The notes beneath the pieces were generated by a model. It saw only the letters and a list, made by a program, of their open reading frames with translations. It was not told the DNA's origin and did not search any database. 24,841 bases of DNA from Chara braunii (lineage: Eukaryota; Streptophyta; Charophyceae; Charales; Characeae): the NCBI GenBank assembly GCA_003427395.1, contig BFEA01000014.1, positions 1,650,769-1,675,609 on the forward strand, given 5' to 3'. This document shows positions 1 to 9,282 of the stretch, one piece after another. How positions within the stretch are numbered: position 1 is the stretch's first letter; each line of letters begins with the position of its first letter. A program made the translations under genes and the position numbers.

Positions 1-64
<64 letters not shown>
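1..64. repeat. (AG)n microsatellite at window edge
   Basis: An uninterrupted AG dinucleotide run starts at the first base, so its true length is unknown. It ends where GGTCAGACG begins. It is a simple repeat with no coding signal. Confidence 0.97.
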
Positions 65-66
<2 letters not shown>

Positions 67-151
67 CAGACGTGGGGTTGGAGACTTACCTGTAGGCCGG
101 TGCGTTGGTCATCTTATCGATGGAAAACTCTCTCTCCGCCTCCCGTAGTTA

Positions 152-154
<3 letters not shown>

Positions 155-212
<58 letters not shown>

Positions 213-213
213 T
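155..213. repeat. (ATT)n microsatellite
   Basis: About 19 perfect ATT/TTA units are followed by a short GTT run. The long poly-leucine open frame across this region is an artefact of the repeat. Confidence 0.95.
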
Positions 214-330
214 GTTGTTGTTATTCCATTATTTATACCGTTTGTTCTGATTGTCAACACAAATCAGATACATGTATGTGAACCCCGTGCCTTGGTAGAG
301 CCATGGTCGGCTTCGTGCACGCTAACCTAT

Positions 331-850
331 AACAAAAAAATTCCCACGAGAAATGAAAGCTGAAAAAACATTCCATAAAAATAAAATCCTTTATATTTAT
401 AAATTATCATTCCAGTGTTTGTCCAATTCTAAAATTTCCAGCTTTATTTGATAAGTTCCCATCTAAATATGAGTTTTCCCTTCCAACTACATCTATTTGT
501 TCAAGATGGAATGAAAGTTCGGACGAGTTTATGAAATGTTTTAATTAAACTTTCATTGTACTAAAACAAATACCTTCTAATTCATATTGGATTAACCTAT
601 TTATGATTGAAAATTTTTACTTAGAATGACAGTCCAATTAAAATATTTAATGAACTCATCCAGACTTTCATTTCATCTTTAGCATGTAGTTCAAATAAGA
701 AGGGATACCTCATTCTTGGAAGGAAAGTTCTCAAGTAAGACGAAAAATTTTAAAATTGGAATGACATTTTTTAAGATGGAATGAAATTTTAAAATTTAGA
801 ATGTAATTTTACTATAGACTGATTATTTAATTTGGGAAAATTTTTCTGTT
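331..850. mobile_element. TIR element (MITE-like), copy 1
   Basis: The segment aligns along its whole length with 1203-1721, at roughly 80-85 percent by eye. It opens with AACAAAAAAATTCCC and closes with GGAAAATTTTTCTGTT, so the ends are inverted complements. The interior is AT-rich and carries many GGAATGA/TCATTCC motifs in both orientations, a style common in non-autonomous plant DNA transposons. Homology stops at the same two points in both copies and the flanks are unrelated, which argues against a segmental duplication. The ends are not TG...CA, which argues against a pair of LTRs. No convincing target-site duplication was found, so the superfamily is unassigned. There is no coding content. 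Confidence 0.7.
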
Positions 851-1202
851 CTGACTATAGCAAGTCCAAGTGCTCGCAGGGTAATCTAGGCAGGAGAACG
901 TGAGGCTGAAATAAAAAGGTAGAGAAGAAAAGAAGGAAGACGAAAAAAAATAAAATAAAGGAAGGAATAAAGAGAAAGAATGAGGAGGGATGAGAAATAA
1001 AAGTAAAGATACGAAACGAGAAAGAACTTTGTCTGTTTTCTTAGTATTATCTTGTAAACCCTTGTTTGTACTGTCCTCAACTGCCTTGTGTCTAATGAAT
1101 GTATGAATATAGAATAGTGGTTCAGAACGAGTGATAGGATAAGGCTCATGTGTGAGGAATATCCTATTACTCGTTTGTACATACATATGTATTTTAGACT
1201 GC
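851..1202. other. Spacer between the two TIR copies, no gene seen
   Basis: A purine-rich stretch at about 900-1025 produces long antisense pyrimidine open frames that look spurious. The only structured item is the hairpin at 1128-1173. No coding motif was recognised on either strand. Confidence 0.6.
1128..1173. repeat. Hairpin, copy 1 of a related pair
   Basis: CGAGTGATAGGAT (1128-1140) pairs with ATCCTATTACTCG (1161-1173) with one mismatch and a roughly 20-nt loop containing CTCATGTGTGAGG. A related hairpin lies at 1802-1842 and shows paired substitutions in the stem. Confidence 0.7.
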
Positions 1203-1721
1203 AACAGAAAAATTTCCACAAGAAATGAAAGTTGGAAAAAAATTCCGTAAGAAAAAAATCATTCATATTTATAAATTATCATTCCTATGTTCATTCAATT
1301 CTAAATTTTCAGTTTTATTTAATAAGTTCTCGTCTAAATATACATTTTCCCTTCCAACTACATTTATTTGTTCAAGATGGAATGAAAGTCAGGATGAGTT
1401 TATGAAATGTTTTAATTAAAATTTCATTCTAGTACAACACATATCTTCTAATTTAGTTTGGATTAATCTATTTATGACTGAAAATCCTTACTTAGAATGA
1501 CTGTCCAATTAAAATATTTCATGAACTCATCAAATTTTTTATTCCATCTCTAGCATCCAGTTCAAATAAGAAGGGATACCCCATTCTTGGAATGAGAGTT
1601 TTCAAGTAAGACGAAAATTTTTAAAATTGGAATGACATTTTTTAAGATCGAATGAAAATTTGAAATTTAGAATGTAATTTTACTATAGAATGATTATTTA
1701 ATTCTGGAATTTTTTTCTGTT
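1203..1721. mobile_element. TIR element (MITE-like), copy 2
   Basis: This is the second copy of the 520-bp element at 331-850. It starts AACAGAAAAATTTCC and ends GGAATTTTTTTCTGTT, inverted complements of one another. One extra base pair (C...G) on each side may belong to the TIR. The termini are better preserved than in copy 1. Internal landmarks shared with copy 1 include TTTATGAAATGTTTTAATTAAA and TTCAAATAAGAAGGGATAC. It has no coding capacity and would depend on a transposase encoded elsewhere. Confidence 0.7.
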
Positions 1722-1801
1722 GTGTTAGGTTGACTCAATAGAAGTGAGGGTACCTCTGTGCAGGTCATCCCATGGTTAGTGTAAGTCTATTATACTAAAA
1801 A

Positions 1802-1842
1802 CAAGTGGTAGGATACTCATGTTTGAGTCATCCTACTGCTCG
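1802..1842. repeat. Hairpin, copy 2 of a related pair
   Basis: CAAGTGGTAGGAT (1802-1814) pairs with ATCCTACTGCTCG (1830-1842), and the loop holds an inner ACTCA/TGAGT stem. Compared with 1128-1173, an A-T pair in the stem has become G-C by changes in both arms (GATAGG to GGTAGG, CCTATT to CCTACT). Confidence 0.65.
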
Positions 1843-2975
1843 ATAAAATCTATACAGACTAGTAAGTATAAGATTAACGCTCCAGTGGGGGTTTTCTTAC
1901 TTCATACTTACATTTGATCGGACTATATTATAGTCCTCCGTTAGAATTGAAGTTCGTATTGTTGAACTTCATATAGGGTCATGTCGATAGTGAGGGAGGT
2001 GTTGAGACCTTGTTGACTTGTGTGTGATTGCAGATCATCTTAATCAAGATGACCCCTTTTGAGTCTATGCAAGACTGCATGCTGTTGCCATATGATAACA
2101 GGTTGGTTCCCCAACTCAACCCTCACTCGCCCTTGACACCCACAGTTTGCATGTATCTCTGCACTAAACGACATTTCTCCTTTTCGGATCATTGTCTAAA
2201 AGGGTCTGTGTTTGATAAAAAAAGTTTTTTGAATGACTTAGTCGAAAAGAGAATGTTTGGTTGAAAGGTTTGGAAGTGTATGTGTAATGTGTGTGGAGGT
2301 GAATGAATGGTTTACTCTGCTAGGATTGTGTAATGTGATTGATTTTATCTGCATGTCAGTAAAACGACCAACCACGTGCTATTCACAGAACTTGCATTGC
2401 CGAACTTATGCTTACCTGAGCCTCGACTCAGACATTTCTTCGACACAAAACCTTTGTACATTTGATTTGGATTTTCTAACTTTATTCTTTCTTGATGCTA
2501 AATAGATTAATATAATTGACAAGGCCGAAAACCTTATTCACGTCATTTATTTGAAAGACCATGAACTTATCTTTTATTTTTGATGCATGTTTTGAAATAC
2601 CATGAACCTACTTTATTTGTTATGCCTAGATTAGGAACCTATTATTTGTTTCTCTTTCAAAAGTCAAAGCTCCATTCATTCTCATGTTTGCCTCTGTTTG
2701 TGGAAAAATGTAAAAGACATTTCCTTGCTTCATTAGTCTCAACCTTTTGAAATGTGTTCATTATGTGAGTATCAATCTGAAAGAAGTAATACAACATATA
2801 TAATGTATGGTTTCAGTGCAGATAGATTACAATTTAGTATGTGCGAAAGATCGTAAGCCAAGTCGACCTGAATTGAAAGTCGGTCTGGGAGATCAGTGCC
2901 CCGATGTCTGACACGTAAACGGGTCAGTCTTAGGCGTTCAACCACGCGTATACCTATGCTACGGCGATCGAGTAA
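1843..2975. other. AT-rich stretch, no gene recognised
   Basis: Short open frames exist (for example 2028-2264 and 2257-2505, plus strand) but carry no recognisable motif and look random. A TATATAA box at 2797-2803 lies about 180 bp before gene A. Composition shifts from AT-rich to GC-richer at about 2840-2880, which may mark the edge of the A-D cluster insertion. Confidence 0.5.
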
Positions 2976-3551
2976 ACGCCCTTGGCCGACCTACTTCTGC
3001 AAAGGCAAGTAAAAACCTTCGCATGTGGGCCGGTACTTCAGCAGGGCTACACCTACCTAAGGGTGGTGACAGCCCCTTGGGTAGAGGTGAGTTGTGCCTC
3101 GTGGCACCCCGATCTGTCGTGGGGTGTCGTGCGAGGTATAGCACGCGCGCACGTCAGAGTGGTGATTGATTCTTTTTCAAACTCTGAAGAAAAATCCTGC
3201 GTGACACGACCGTGAGGTTCAGTGCTCCCAGCAGGGTGCGGGACTGCCGATCTCGCTGCGTACTCGCTACTATGTGATCGACTGACCTATGTGGGGGTAT
3301 ATGTCGACGTGACGCACCTGTCGGGGGGAGAATCGATGCGAGTGTTTATTGAATTCTGCGCGCTGCGAGAGAATGTCACCTTTGTGCATAGCGCTGCCAC
3401 GTTTATAGGCGACTTGACGTTCTTGACAAACCGACTGCGGGAGCTAGGGAGGACGTTCCTCCGAGAGTACGCTTTTCAGGTGGCTCGGTCCGTAGTACGG
3501 GTGCAAGGGCGCGCAAACCTTCGCTTCACGGGTTACGAAGCGCTGGTTTGA
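2976..3551 (+). pseudogene. Unidentified decaying gene A
   Basis: Two open stretches in the same frame (about 2976-3212 and 3216-3548) are separated by a single in-frame TGA at 3213-3215. One C-to-T change (CGA to TGA) would explain that stop. A TAA at 2973-2975 precedes the frame and could itself be a decayed CAA, so the true start is not visible. The second half reads like folded protein: hydrophobic strands around VGVYVDV and FIEFCALRENVTFV, then a helical NRLRELGRTFLREYAF. I recognise no family, membrane segment or catalytic motif. It is co-directional with B-D and ends 110 bp before the start of gene B. It is most likely part of a decayed multi-gene repeat, but it could also be a spurious open frame in GC-rich DNA. 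Confidence 0.4.
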
Positions 3552-3661
3552 CGAGAGTCCGGCGGACAGCTGACTCTAGTTCCCACCCTTTGAACATCCA
3601 AGTTATCCCGCCTCCAGTTTAAATGCCTCCCCTCTTCTCCTATACCACCCTTCATTATCAG
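3552..3661 (+). promoter_or_regulatory. Candidate core promoter between genes A and B
   Basis: A TTTAAAT box at about 3618-3624 is followed by a CT-rich leader (CTCCCCTCTTCTCC) and then an ATG at 3662. The same order, TATA-like box then pyrimidine-rich leader then ATG, recurs before gene D at 5583-5644. That makes a pair of promoters plausible. Confidence 0.35.
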
Positions 3662-4102
3662 ATGACAAAAAGCCCCCATCCTACGCGACACTTCTCAGAG
3701 TACTTAGTGGAGTTGGCTGGCGTGGAGCCATTGCCGTTCGCAGATGACGGCGCATGGGAATTGCATTGGGCGTTGTACTAATCCGTGGTGTTCGGCATAT
3801 TCCGGTTTTACATCGAGCACGAGGAGCATGATGTCAGCGAGGAACTGTTGGTCTACTACGTGATTACAAAACCCAAGTCGGAGCAGAAGCAAGGGCCAGT
3901 GACGTTGTACCCATTCGGGAAGGTCCGATCGGATAAGGCGGGACTCTTGGAGCTCGTCCACAATGAGCTGCTGTCCATTGCACAGGTGATCGCCATTGAA
4001 GAAGGCGACCTTCAGGTCTGGCTGCAGGTGGCGGCAGCCCCAAGAAGAACATACCATGTGGCGTCATACCAGATTGTCTTGCGGGGGCAAGAGAGAGAGT
4101 GA
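3662..4102 (+). pseudogene. Unidentified decaying gene B
   Basis: From the ATG at 3662 a single frame runs to the TGA at 4100-4102, about 146 codons. It is broken only by a TAA at 3779-3781, and the frame reads through sensibly on both sides (...WELHWALY, stop, SVVFGIFRFYIEHEEHD...). An ATG 39 nt upstream (3623) is in frame but overlaps the TATA-like box, so 3662 is the better start. The product would be soluble and acidic, with a strand-rich middle (LLVYYVITKP) and a predicted helix near LLELVHNELLSIAQVIA. No known domain or motif was recognised. The stop could derive from CAA by one transition. Its neighbours A, C and D share orientation, size class and decay pattern. Confidence 0.45.
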
Positions 4103-4180
4103 TAGATCTCACCTTTGAGAAGTATTTGAGGGCCCCCTCGTCCACTCCGTGACTAGAGTCACCAAGGACCTATGAAACAC
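4103..4180. other. Short gap between gene B and the GC-palindrome element
   Basis: This is the 3' flank of gene B up to the left terminus of the inserted element. It contains a small palindromic GTGACTAGAGTCAC (about 4149-4162). Nothing else was recognised. Confidence 0.4.
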
Positions 4181-4672
4181 CCGCGGACGCGTCCGCAGGG
4201 TCAAGCTCAGAGGGCGGACGTGATCACGTCCGCCGCGGCTCCGGCCGCGGTTGGGTGCGGCCGCGACTTTCAGGAATTGTTTGCGACCTTAAAAATTTAT
4301 CAAAAAACAAAACAAAAAATATGGGGTTGTAGATCTTTTTGAGATCTAAATTGCGCATTTTTTTATTTTATTTTTAGACTTCGTCTTTGAATTCTAAAAA
4401 TTCAAAAACTAAGTTTCCTAAGGCAAAAGTTGTTGTTGTTTTTTTTTCCAAAAAAAAAACATGAAACGTATGTGATTTTTTATTTTAAATTTAGTAACGT
4501 TTTTGGATATGACCACAAGGAAAAAGTTGTTCAGTATATTTTTCTGCATAACATATGTGTTTTTCAGAATTTTTTGAATTTTTGTTTTTTTGTTTTTTCT
4601 TTTTTATGGCCGCGGACCGTGGACATGTCCGCAGGGTCGCGGCCTAGGCCGCGCCCGCGGACTTGTCCGTGG
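4181..4672. mobile_element. Non-autonomous TIR element with GC-rich palindromic ends
   Basis: The left end reads CCGCGGACGCGTCCGCAGGG. The right end, reverse-complemented, reads CCACGGACAAGTCCGCGGG, and the first 22 positions match at 16. Each end is itself built of palindromes: GCGGACGCGTCCGC at 4183-4196, a perfect 22-nt palindrome centred on TGATCA at 4213-4234, and CGCGGCCTAGGCCGCG at 4638-4653. The core (about 4270-4600) is strongly AT-rich and non-coding. Its left edge lies 78 bp after gene B and its right edge abuts an ATG at 4673. No clear target-site duplication is visible. The superfamily is unknown. Confidence 0.6.
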
Positions 4673-5467
4673 ATGGCCGCCGCCGAGGGGGATTCGTAGC
4701 CAAGGACCCAAAAGAAGACCATCAAGAAGCGGTGTTGACAACCATCGCCGGAGGCACAAGGTAGTTGGGTGGGACTGACAAAAAAGTGATTCAGCCGGCG
4801 CTAGTTTGGAAGCCTGACCCCGCACCAGGAAGCCAAGTCACGCCAATCGTCGGACCTTCGCCTGGGGAGGGAATTGGGACGGGCGGATCTCGGACACATC
4901 TGAACCACCCGGAGCGGACGTTGTCGCTGCCAATCCTTCATGACCTCAATCTTGATTGAGCTGGCCCCTAAGCACCAATTGGAGGAGGAAGAGTGGGAGG
5001 AGTACCATATCCCACATCCCGACCTCCCATCCTTGCAGGACCATTCCACTTCCACGAGCCACCAAGGAGTGCCGCGGTCATTGATATTAGTAGTTCCTCC
5101 AAGAAGAAACATCCACCCGACCGCTTTTGATTACATGTTGGAGCCAGCAACGATCCGGCTCAAGGCAATTGGAGGGGCCCTGCACCCTGATCCTGCATGG
5201 GTGTCATTCATACAACCGCCGTTTGAGGGATGCGTGGTAGCGGGACTGGCGGGGACCGTAATCTACAAAGTCGGGCGCCGACCAAATGTCATGTACCACT
5301 TCCTCATTCTTGCGGTGCTCAGGTGGGAGCAACGTCCGTCACGGTACACGGAAACCCACCTGGTGATGACGGGCCCTGAAAACCGTAGCGTGCGGCAGTG
5401 GATTATTCGGGCCATCGCAAATCTGGCACCACGTGTACCGTTACACATGCCAGGGCCTTTTCTCTAG
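4673..5467 (+). pseudogene. Unidentified decaying gene C
   Basis: The longest intact part is 4940-5467, an ATG-initiated 175-codon frame. It has an acidic segment (EEEEWEEY, about residues 16-23) followed by a folded-looking region with strands near FEGCVVAGLAGTVIYKV and a C-terminal helix RQWIIRAIANL. Upstream, other frames also look coding-like: a short start MAAAEGDS at 4673 with stops at TAG and TGA that could be decayed CAG and CGA, and a proline-rich segment at about 4765-4959. I infer one gene broken by two stops and about two frameshifts. The join is inferred and the start at 4940 is the conservative choice. No family was recognised. It lies immediately downstream of the GC-palindrome element, co-directional with A, B and D. 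Confidence 0.42.
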
Positions 5468-5643
5468 TGCTCCTTTGTCCAATATCACTTCAACGAGATG
5501 GAGGCGCCAACAACCAGGACCACATTAGCAACCTTTCTTCCCCCGCTCCCTTCCCCTCTCAACCCGGAAATTGATCATTTCATATAAACCCTTCTCTCAT
5601 TATTCCTTCCTTCTTTCTCGTCTTCATCACTCTAAAGGTAACC
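5468..5643 (+). promoter_or_regulatory. Candidate core promoter before gene D
   Basis: A good TATAAA box (5583-5588, in CATATAAACC) is followed by a CT-rich leader (CTCTCATTATTCCTTCCTTC) and an ATG at 5644, about 60 bp downstream. Spacing and leader style match plant RNA polymerase II promoters and mirror the gap before gene B. Confidence 0.45.
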
Positions 5644-5874
5644 ATGAGAGGTTGTGCGTCAATATGCGTTGTACAAAAAAAAGGGAGATTAACAATCGGG
5701 CCAACTGATGATGAAGTAGCTGCCTGATTGGGTGTATAATATAAAGGAAAATCAAAAGAAGTGCGGGATGCACAAAGAGACTTAGAGAAGATTAGGGGAT
5801 GATCCGTGCCAGTTAATGAGGGAGAGGCCGCCCGGATCCTCAAGGAAATTAGGACACGCACACAGCAGTCATGA
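5644..5874 (+). pseudogene. Unidentified decaying gene D
   Basis: From the ATG at 5644 one frame runs 76 codons to the TGA ending at 5874. It is interrupted by three stops (TGA, TAA, TGA), each reachable from W or Q codons by one transition. Between the stops the protein is consistent: GRLTIGPTDDEVAA, then YKGKSKEVRDAQRDLEKIRG, then NEGEAARILKEIRTRT. It looks like a charged, helix-rich small protein, possibly a nucleic-acid-binding or regulatory domain, but no family was recognised. The antisense open frame over the same DNA is a shadow. It is the last member of the A-D cluster. Confidence 0.4.
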
Positions 5875-6640
5875 GACTGCCAATTTTATGGAACCTCCTA
5901 TGCATCACAAATGTGATAAGCTAGAATCCGTACTTAGCGGCTTCCTGTGCCTTTCGTGGGGAAAATCCAAGGTAAGCCTCTAAATACGGACTCTGGTTAA
6001 TCGAGAGAAGCGGGGTCTATTCTTCAATAGTAGAGGGGCGTAAAAAAAACTTGCATCTTTTTGAACTGTCCGTGTTCATTTACTCGTACGGACGGTTAGC
6101 GACCTCACCAACAGATCCAAGAAACGGTTATGAATTAGTGTGGCAGGAATTTTTAATTTCTTCAGCATAAGGAATGCGTGCAACCGTTTTTATTTTTTTT
6201 TGCGAGTCATGCAAACCAACTTTCTGCTCTGCATCTACGCGCCATCTTCCCTTCTTGCTGCATGCTCCTTTGTGAGTGTCTCTTCGTCTTCCCCCTACAT
6301 TACGCCTGATCCCCTCCTTACCTATCAACGAGAGTGGTTGGTTGTATAGTTGGGATGGTTAGATCAATGTGGGGAAAGTGAAACACACACATCACTTGAA
6401 TGACCACCCCAATACAGAGAACTTTCGACTCGCCTCATTCGATCAGACAGACTAGTTCCTAAGAAGTTCCCTGCTGGTCGCTGAGGACCTCGGAAGTGGG
6501 CGCGGCAAGTGACGTCGTTGCCCCCAGCCTCAACGAACAGCAGGCGACCCCTCCCCGACTTTCCTCACAGCATTCCCTTGCGCAGATCATCCCCTTTTTG
6601 GGGTCGCCAGGTCGGTTGAGCTTAAAAGAGCCGAGCCCTT
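5875..6640. other. Stretch without a recognised gene
   Basis: TCCGTACTTAG (from about 5927) and CTAAATACGGA (from about 5979) form a small inverted repeat. The remaining open frames overlap on both strands and have no motif. If the primer-binding-site motif at 6668-6680 is genuine, the part below it would be the gag-proximal leader of a minus-strand LTR retroelement. No gag or pol motif was found. Confidence 0.4.
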
Positions 6641-6667
6641 TGTCAATCCCGGGTCTTGACACGTGTC

Positions 6668-6680
6668 GGCTCCGATACCA
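6668..6680 (-). other. Primer-binding-site-like motif (tRNA-iMet type)
   Basis: On the minus strand this reads TGGTATCGGAGCC. It differs by one base from TGGTATCAGAGCC, the primer-binding site complementary to the 3' end of initiator tRNA-Met in many plant LTR retrotransposons. The bases just before it on the minus strand include GGGCA, a possible LTR end, six nucleotides upstream. The 5' LTR would lie at coordinates above 6687. No second LTR copy and no gag/pol were recognised, so this is a relic at best. Confidence 0.4.
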
Positions 6681-6716
6681 ACCTCATGCCCAACGCAACT
6701 TCCTGTTTTCGGAGTG

Positions 6717-7385
6717 TTAGTGGGCCTGGAAGTGCGAAAAAGGGTGTGTCAAGGATTTTAGGAAAGTGGGGGTGGAGTTCCAGGTCGGAACTAGAATTTC
6801 CTGTGTCAAGTTCCGAGGGTAGAAGTGCAAGTATCTTATTTGGCTCAGAGTTGGGGTGATTGTCGATCTCGTGTCCTGGTGGGAATGCTCGTACCGCTGT
6901 AGGCCGACGCAAGTCTCCCAGGCTGAGGAGGATGAGCTGCACTCTCGCTGTTCTGTTTCGGGACGGGTTCGTCGAGTGATTCCCGCCGGATGGTACTCGT
7001 CGTGCTGCTGACACTTTGAGCACGGCAGTTGGGGCCAGAACCAGGCTATGGACTCCCAGGGGACGACGAGTAGTTGGTGATACGGGAGGATGATGTAATA
7101 GGGAGGGAAGTTAATGGTGATGGCCACGAAGCCCGGGGTTAGAAGGTTATGTTGGGTTCGATTGTCGGGATAATCCGGGATCCGTGAGTCTCGGTTTATT
7201 GCCAGCTGGAAATCGCCCCTGCAAAGTTGCTCGTTTCCAGTTCGGCAGAGGTACTCAGGATTCTGTAAGTTTCGTTGTCGTCTGGTCTGTTGCCGTCTAA
7301 CTTGTTCCCTTTCCCAATACGCTCGGTATTCCGGATCTCTCAGGCTCTCGCGATCGGTAATCCAGAAGGGAGTTTCGATCACCAT
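6717..7385 (-). CDS. Long unidentified open frame (222 codons)
   Basis: This is the longest open frame between gene D and the LINEs. It is rich in Q, R, N and Y near the N-terminus (EREQVRRQQTRRQRNLQNPEY) and in S/T/P/H near the C-terminus. I see no zinc knuckle, protease, helicase or membrane motif. If the adjacent 6668-6680 motif is a real primer-binding site, this frame would lie inside a 5' LTR and be spurious. Otherwise it could be a gene fragment. I cannot choose between these from the sequence. Confidence 0.2.
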   Translation of the reverse strand: MVIETPFWITDRESLRDPEYRAYWEREQVRRQQTRRQRNLQNPEYLCRTGNEQLCRGDFQLAINRDSRIPDYPDNRTQHNLLTPGFVAITINFPPYYIILPYHQLLVVPWESIAWFWPQLPCSKCQQHDEYHPAGITRRTRPETEQRECSSSSSAWETCVGLQRYEHSHQDTRSTITPTLSQIRYLHFYPRNLTQEILVPTWNSTPTFLKSLTHPFSHFQAH

Positions 7386-9092
7386 ATCCTATTTAGCGGA
7401 ATTTTGCGCAGGCATCTTTGTCGAGCGGGGTCGGGTTGGCTCTCGCACGCGCGCGCGTAGGCTGCAGGTCACCTCTTACGCGTGCATGCGCATGAGCCAG
7501 CCGATCTGATCAGAGACTGAGTACGTTGCCAACGAGTGAGTTACCTGCGTGTCGGTTTATCCTATATGCCTGCATTTAGTCCTTCCATGCAACTGTTATC
7601 CAAATCTCAAGCAGAACTAATCACTACATACATGCTCACACCATCATATACAAAAGAGGGCAGAGTTAGTTTAGCATCCAGAACCAACGCACCATGTGAT
7701 CCTGACAATCATGCGCGACTCAAAAACAAGTGATCAGACGTGTGCGAGGGATGTATCTGGCCCACCCTGGGGGAACCAAAAAAAAATTCACAGGTCGGTA
7801 TACGTGGGACACAGACGGGTACTCGAAAGTGATGAAATTGGAATTGAGCAAAACAAAATTGGAGATTAAAGACAACTCACAAGAGGGGACGTGAGTTCAT
7901 TCACCCTCATGCAGACATACACACCAAGCAGGTAGTCCGAGATGATTCACATAAGAAATATGAAGGTGCCACAATGAAATTGACCAACGTTGGAATCAAA
8001 ACTTTACATAGAAGGTAGGAAGAAGACACAGTTCCACCATATCCCCATCTCACTCTCTCTCTTTCTCTCTCCCTTCTGTCGATGCGGGCAGTCCGTCACC
8101 CCGCATCTCCAAAGCCACACAGAGTCGTCACCCCGCTTGACCTGAGTGTGCAAGCCAGGTTCACTCACGTGCCACAGTCCTTCGCGGCCACACGTCAACC
8201 CTGCGCACTCAGCACCAGCTCGTCGGATCGCCCAACTCTCATATTCACTCACCTTCCAAACTTGCTCGTTAGCCGACCCTCACTGATCGCGCTAACCTCC
8301 AGATTCTTAGAGAGACAACTAATCGCGCTTGCGAAATTTATAGCATGCATGCTTGCGCGAAGGGTACAGGATTAGCCCAAATGATGAGAAAGAGAAGAGA
8401 GGAAGTGCCTACGTCTGCACGTCCAGGCCGCGGCGTGGGGGACGGAGCCACTCTCCGCGCATCGATCCGGGCATGCAACGTGGGAACCATTTAGAACAGA
8501 GGAGGAGAATGTGCATACGAAGACGAGGTGGGAAGAGAGAAACACAAGGGTCATCAAGAACAAGAAGATTACAGTTGCGATTGTGCCTGCCAAAAGCTAC
8601 AGTTACACACAGGATTAAGGCGCGGATGGAAATCAGAGCCCAGACCATGTAAGGCACGACGCGTGCGAGCAAGAAGCGTCGTGCAACCAAATTGCAAGAT
8701 GCCTAAATTCCTAGTCTAAATCCTTATTGCAAAAGAAAATTCCAAAAAAAAAACAATTCCGAGAGTCTGCGAGGGTTCGACATTAGTTCGAATTTTAAAA
8801 ACAAAAATTTTCACGCGCTTATCGCGCCAAAATTCCTAGTGCTCTCAGCAGAACAAGAAAGAAGTTATGACAACGGTTATTTCTCGCGCTTGCTAGGGCG
8901 CAGTCACTCAATCGTCGACGCGGGATTTTCCCGTCACCGGCCCGACGAACTCCAATAAAAACGAAAAAGAAGAGAGGGCATCCATGCAACTTGCCCAACC
9001 GATCCCCGCTTACGCCCGTCACCCATCAAGCTGTCCTGTTTTCCCACAACAGCCTCGCACAGGAAGTTGCGCGATTACAGAAGATAGTTCGT
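7386..9092. other. 1.7-kb stretch without a recognised gene
   Basis: The contents are: an alternating CG/CA tract with GCGCGCGCG near 7448-7457; a CT-rich tract near 8049-8073; overlapping open frames on both strands between 8082 and 8720 with no motif; and a TTTGGCGCGA element (minus strand, about 8825-8834) that matches an E2F-type site by chance or design. No splice-consistent gene model could be supported. Confidence 0.4.
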
Positions 9093-9240
9093 CACAATGT
9101 TGGGTAATGCTCCCGGTACTGTTATGATTCTTTTCTGGGTAGATTGTGAGAACCCCGACCTCATGTCGATTTATGAGGGACCTTGGGCCCCGTTCCCAAC
9201 AAGTGCAGCTCCCCACGAATAGAAAGGAGCCAGAGTCTAT

Positions 9241-9280
<40 letters not shown>
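9093..9280 (+). mobile_element. Poly(A)-tailed retro-copy (SINE/LINE tail type), copy 1
   Basis: It ends in a 38-nt poly(A) (9243-9280). About 95 nt upstream it carries the hairpin TGAGAACCCCGACCTCA (9147-9163), matching the 3' hairpin of LINE-1. The segment 9093-9163 is related to 9827-9886 (TGGGTAA, then CTGGGTAGAYTGTGAG). The 5' end is uncertain and no clear target-site duplication was found. Confidence 0.5.

Positions 9281-9282
<2 letters not shown>

Noticed and set aside
100-363. 87-codon plus-strand open frame with a poly-leucine run resembling a membrane segment
   Set aside because: The leucines come from the (ATT)n microsatellite and nothing else in the frame looks coding.
827-1266. 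Minus-strand open frames of about 130 codons
   Set aside because: They overlap each other, are mostly Phe/Ser/Leu from a purine-rich tract and extend into the TIR element.
331-1721. Interpretation of the two 520-bp repeats as LTRs of one small retrotransposon
   Set aside because: The ends are AACAG...CTGTT and not TG...CA. I see no primer-binding site after the first copy or polypurine tract before the second, and each copy has its own inverted termini.
5785-5805. GAGAAGATTAG resembling the U6 core
   Set aside because: Only the first 11 bases match and the conserved continuation (CATGGCCCC) is absent, so it is chance similarity inside decayed gene D.
8345-8720. Overlapping open frames of 60-100 codons on both strands
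   Set aside because: All frames are open because of base composition and no motif or start context favours any of them.
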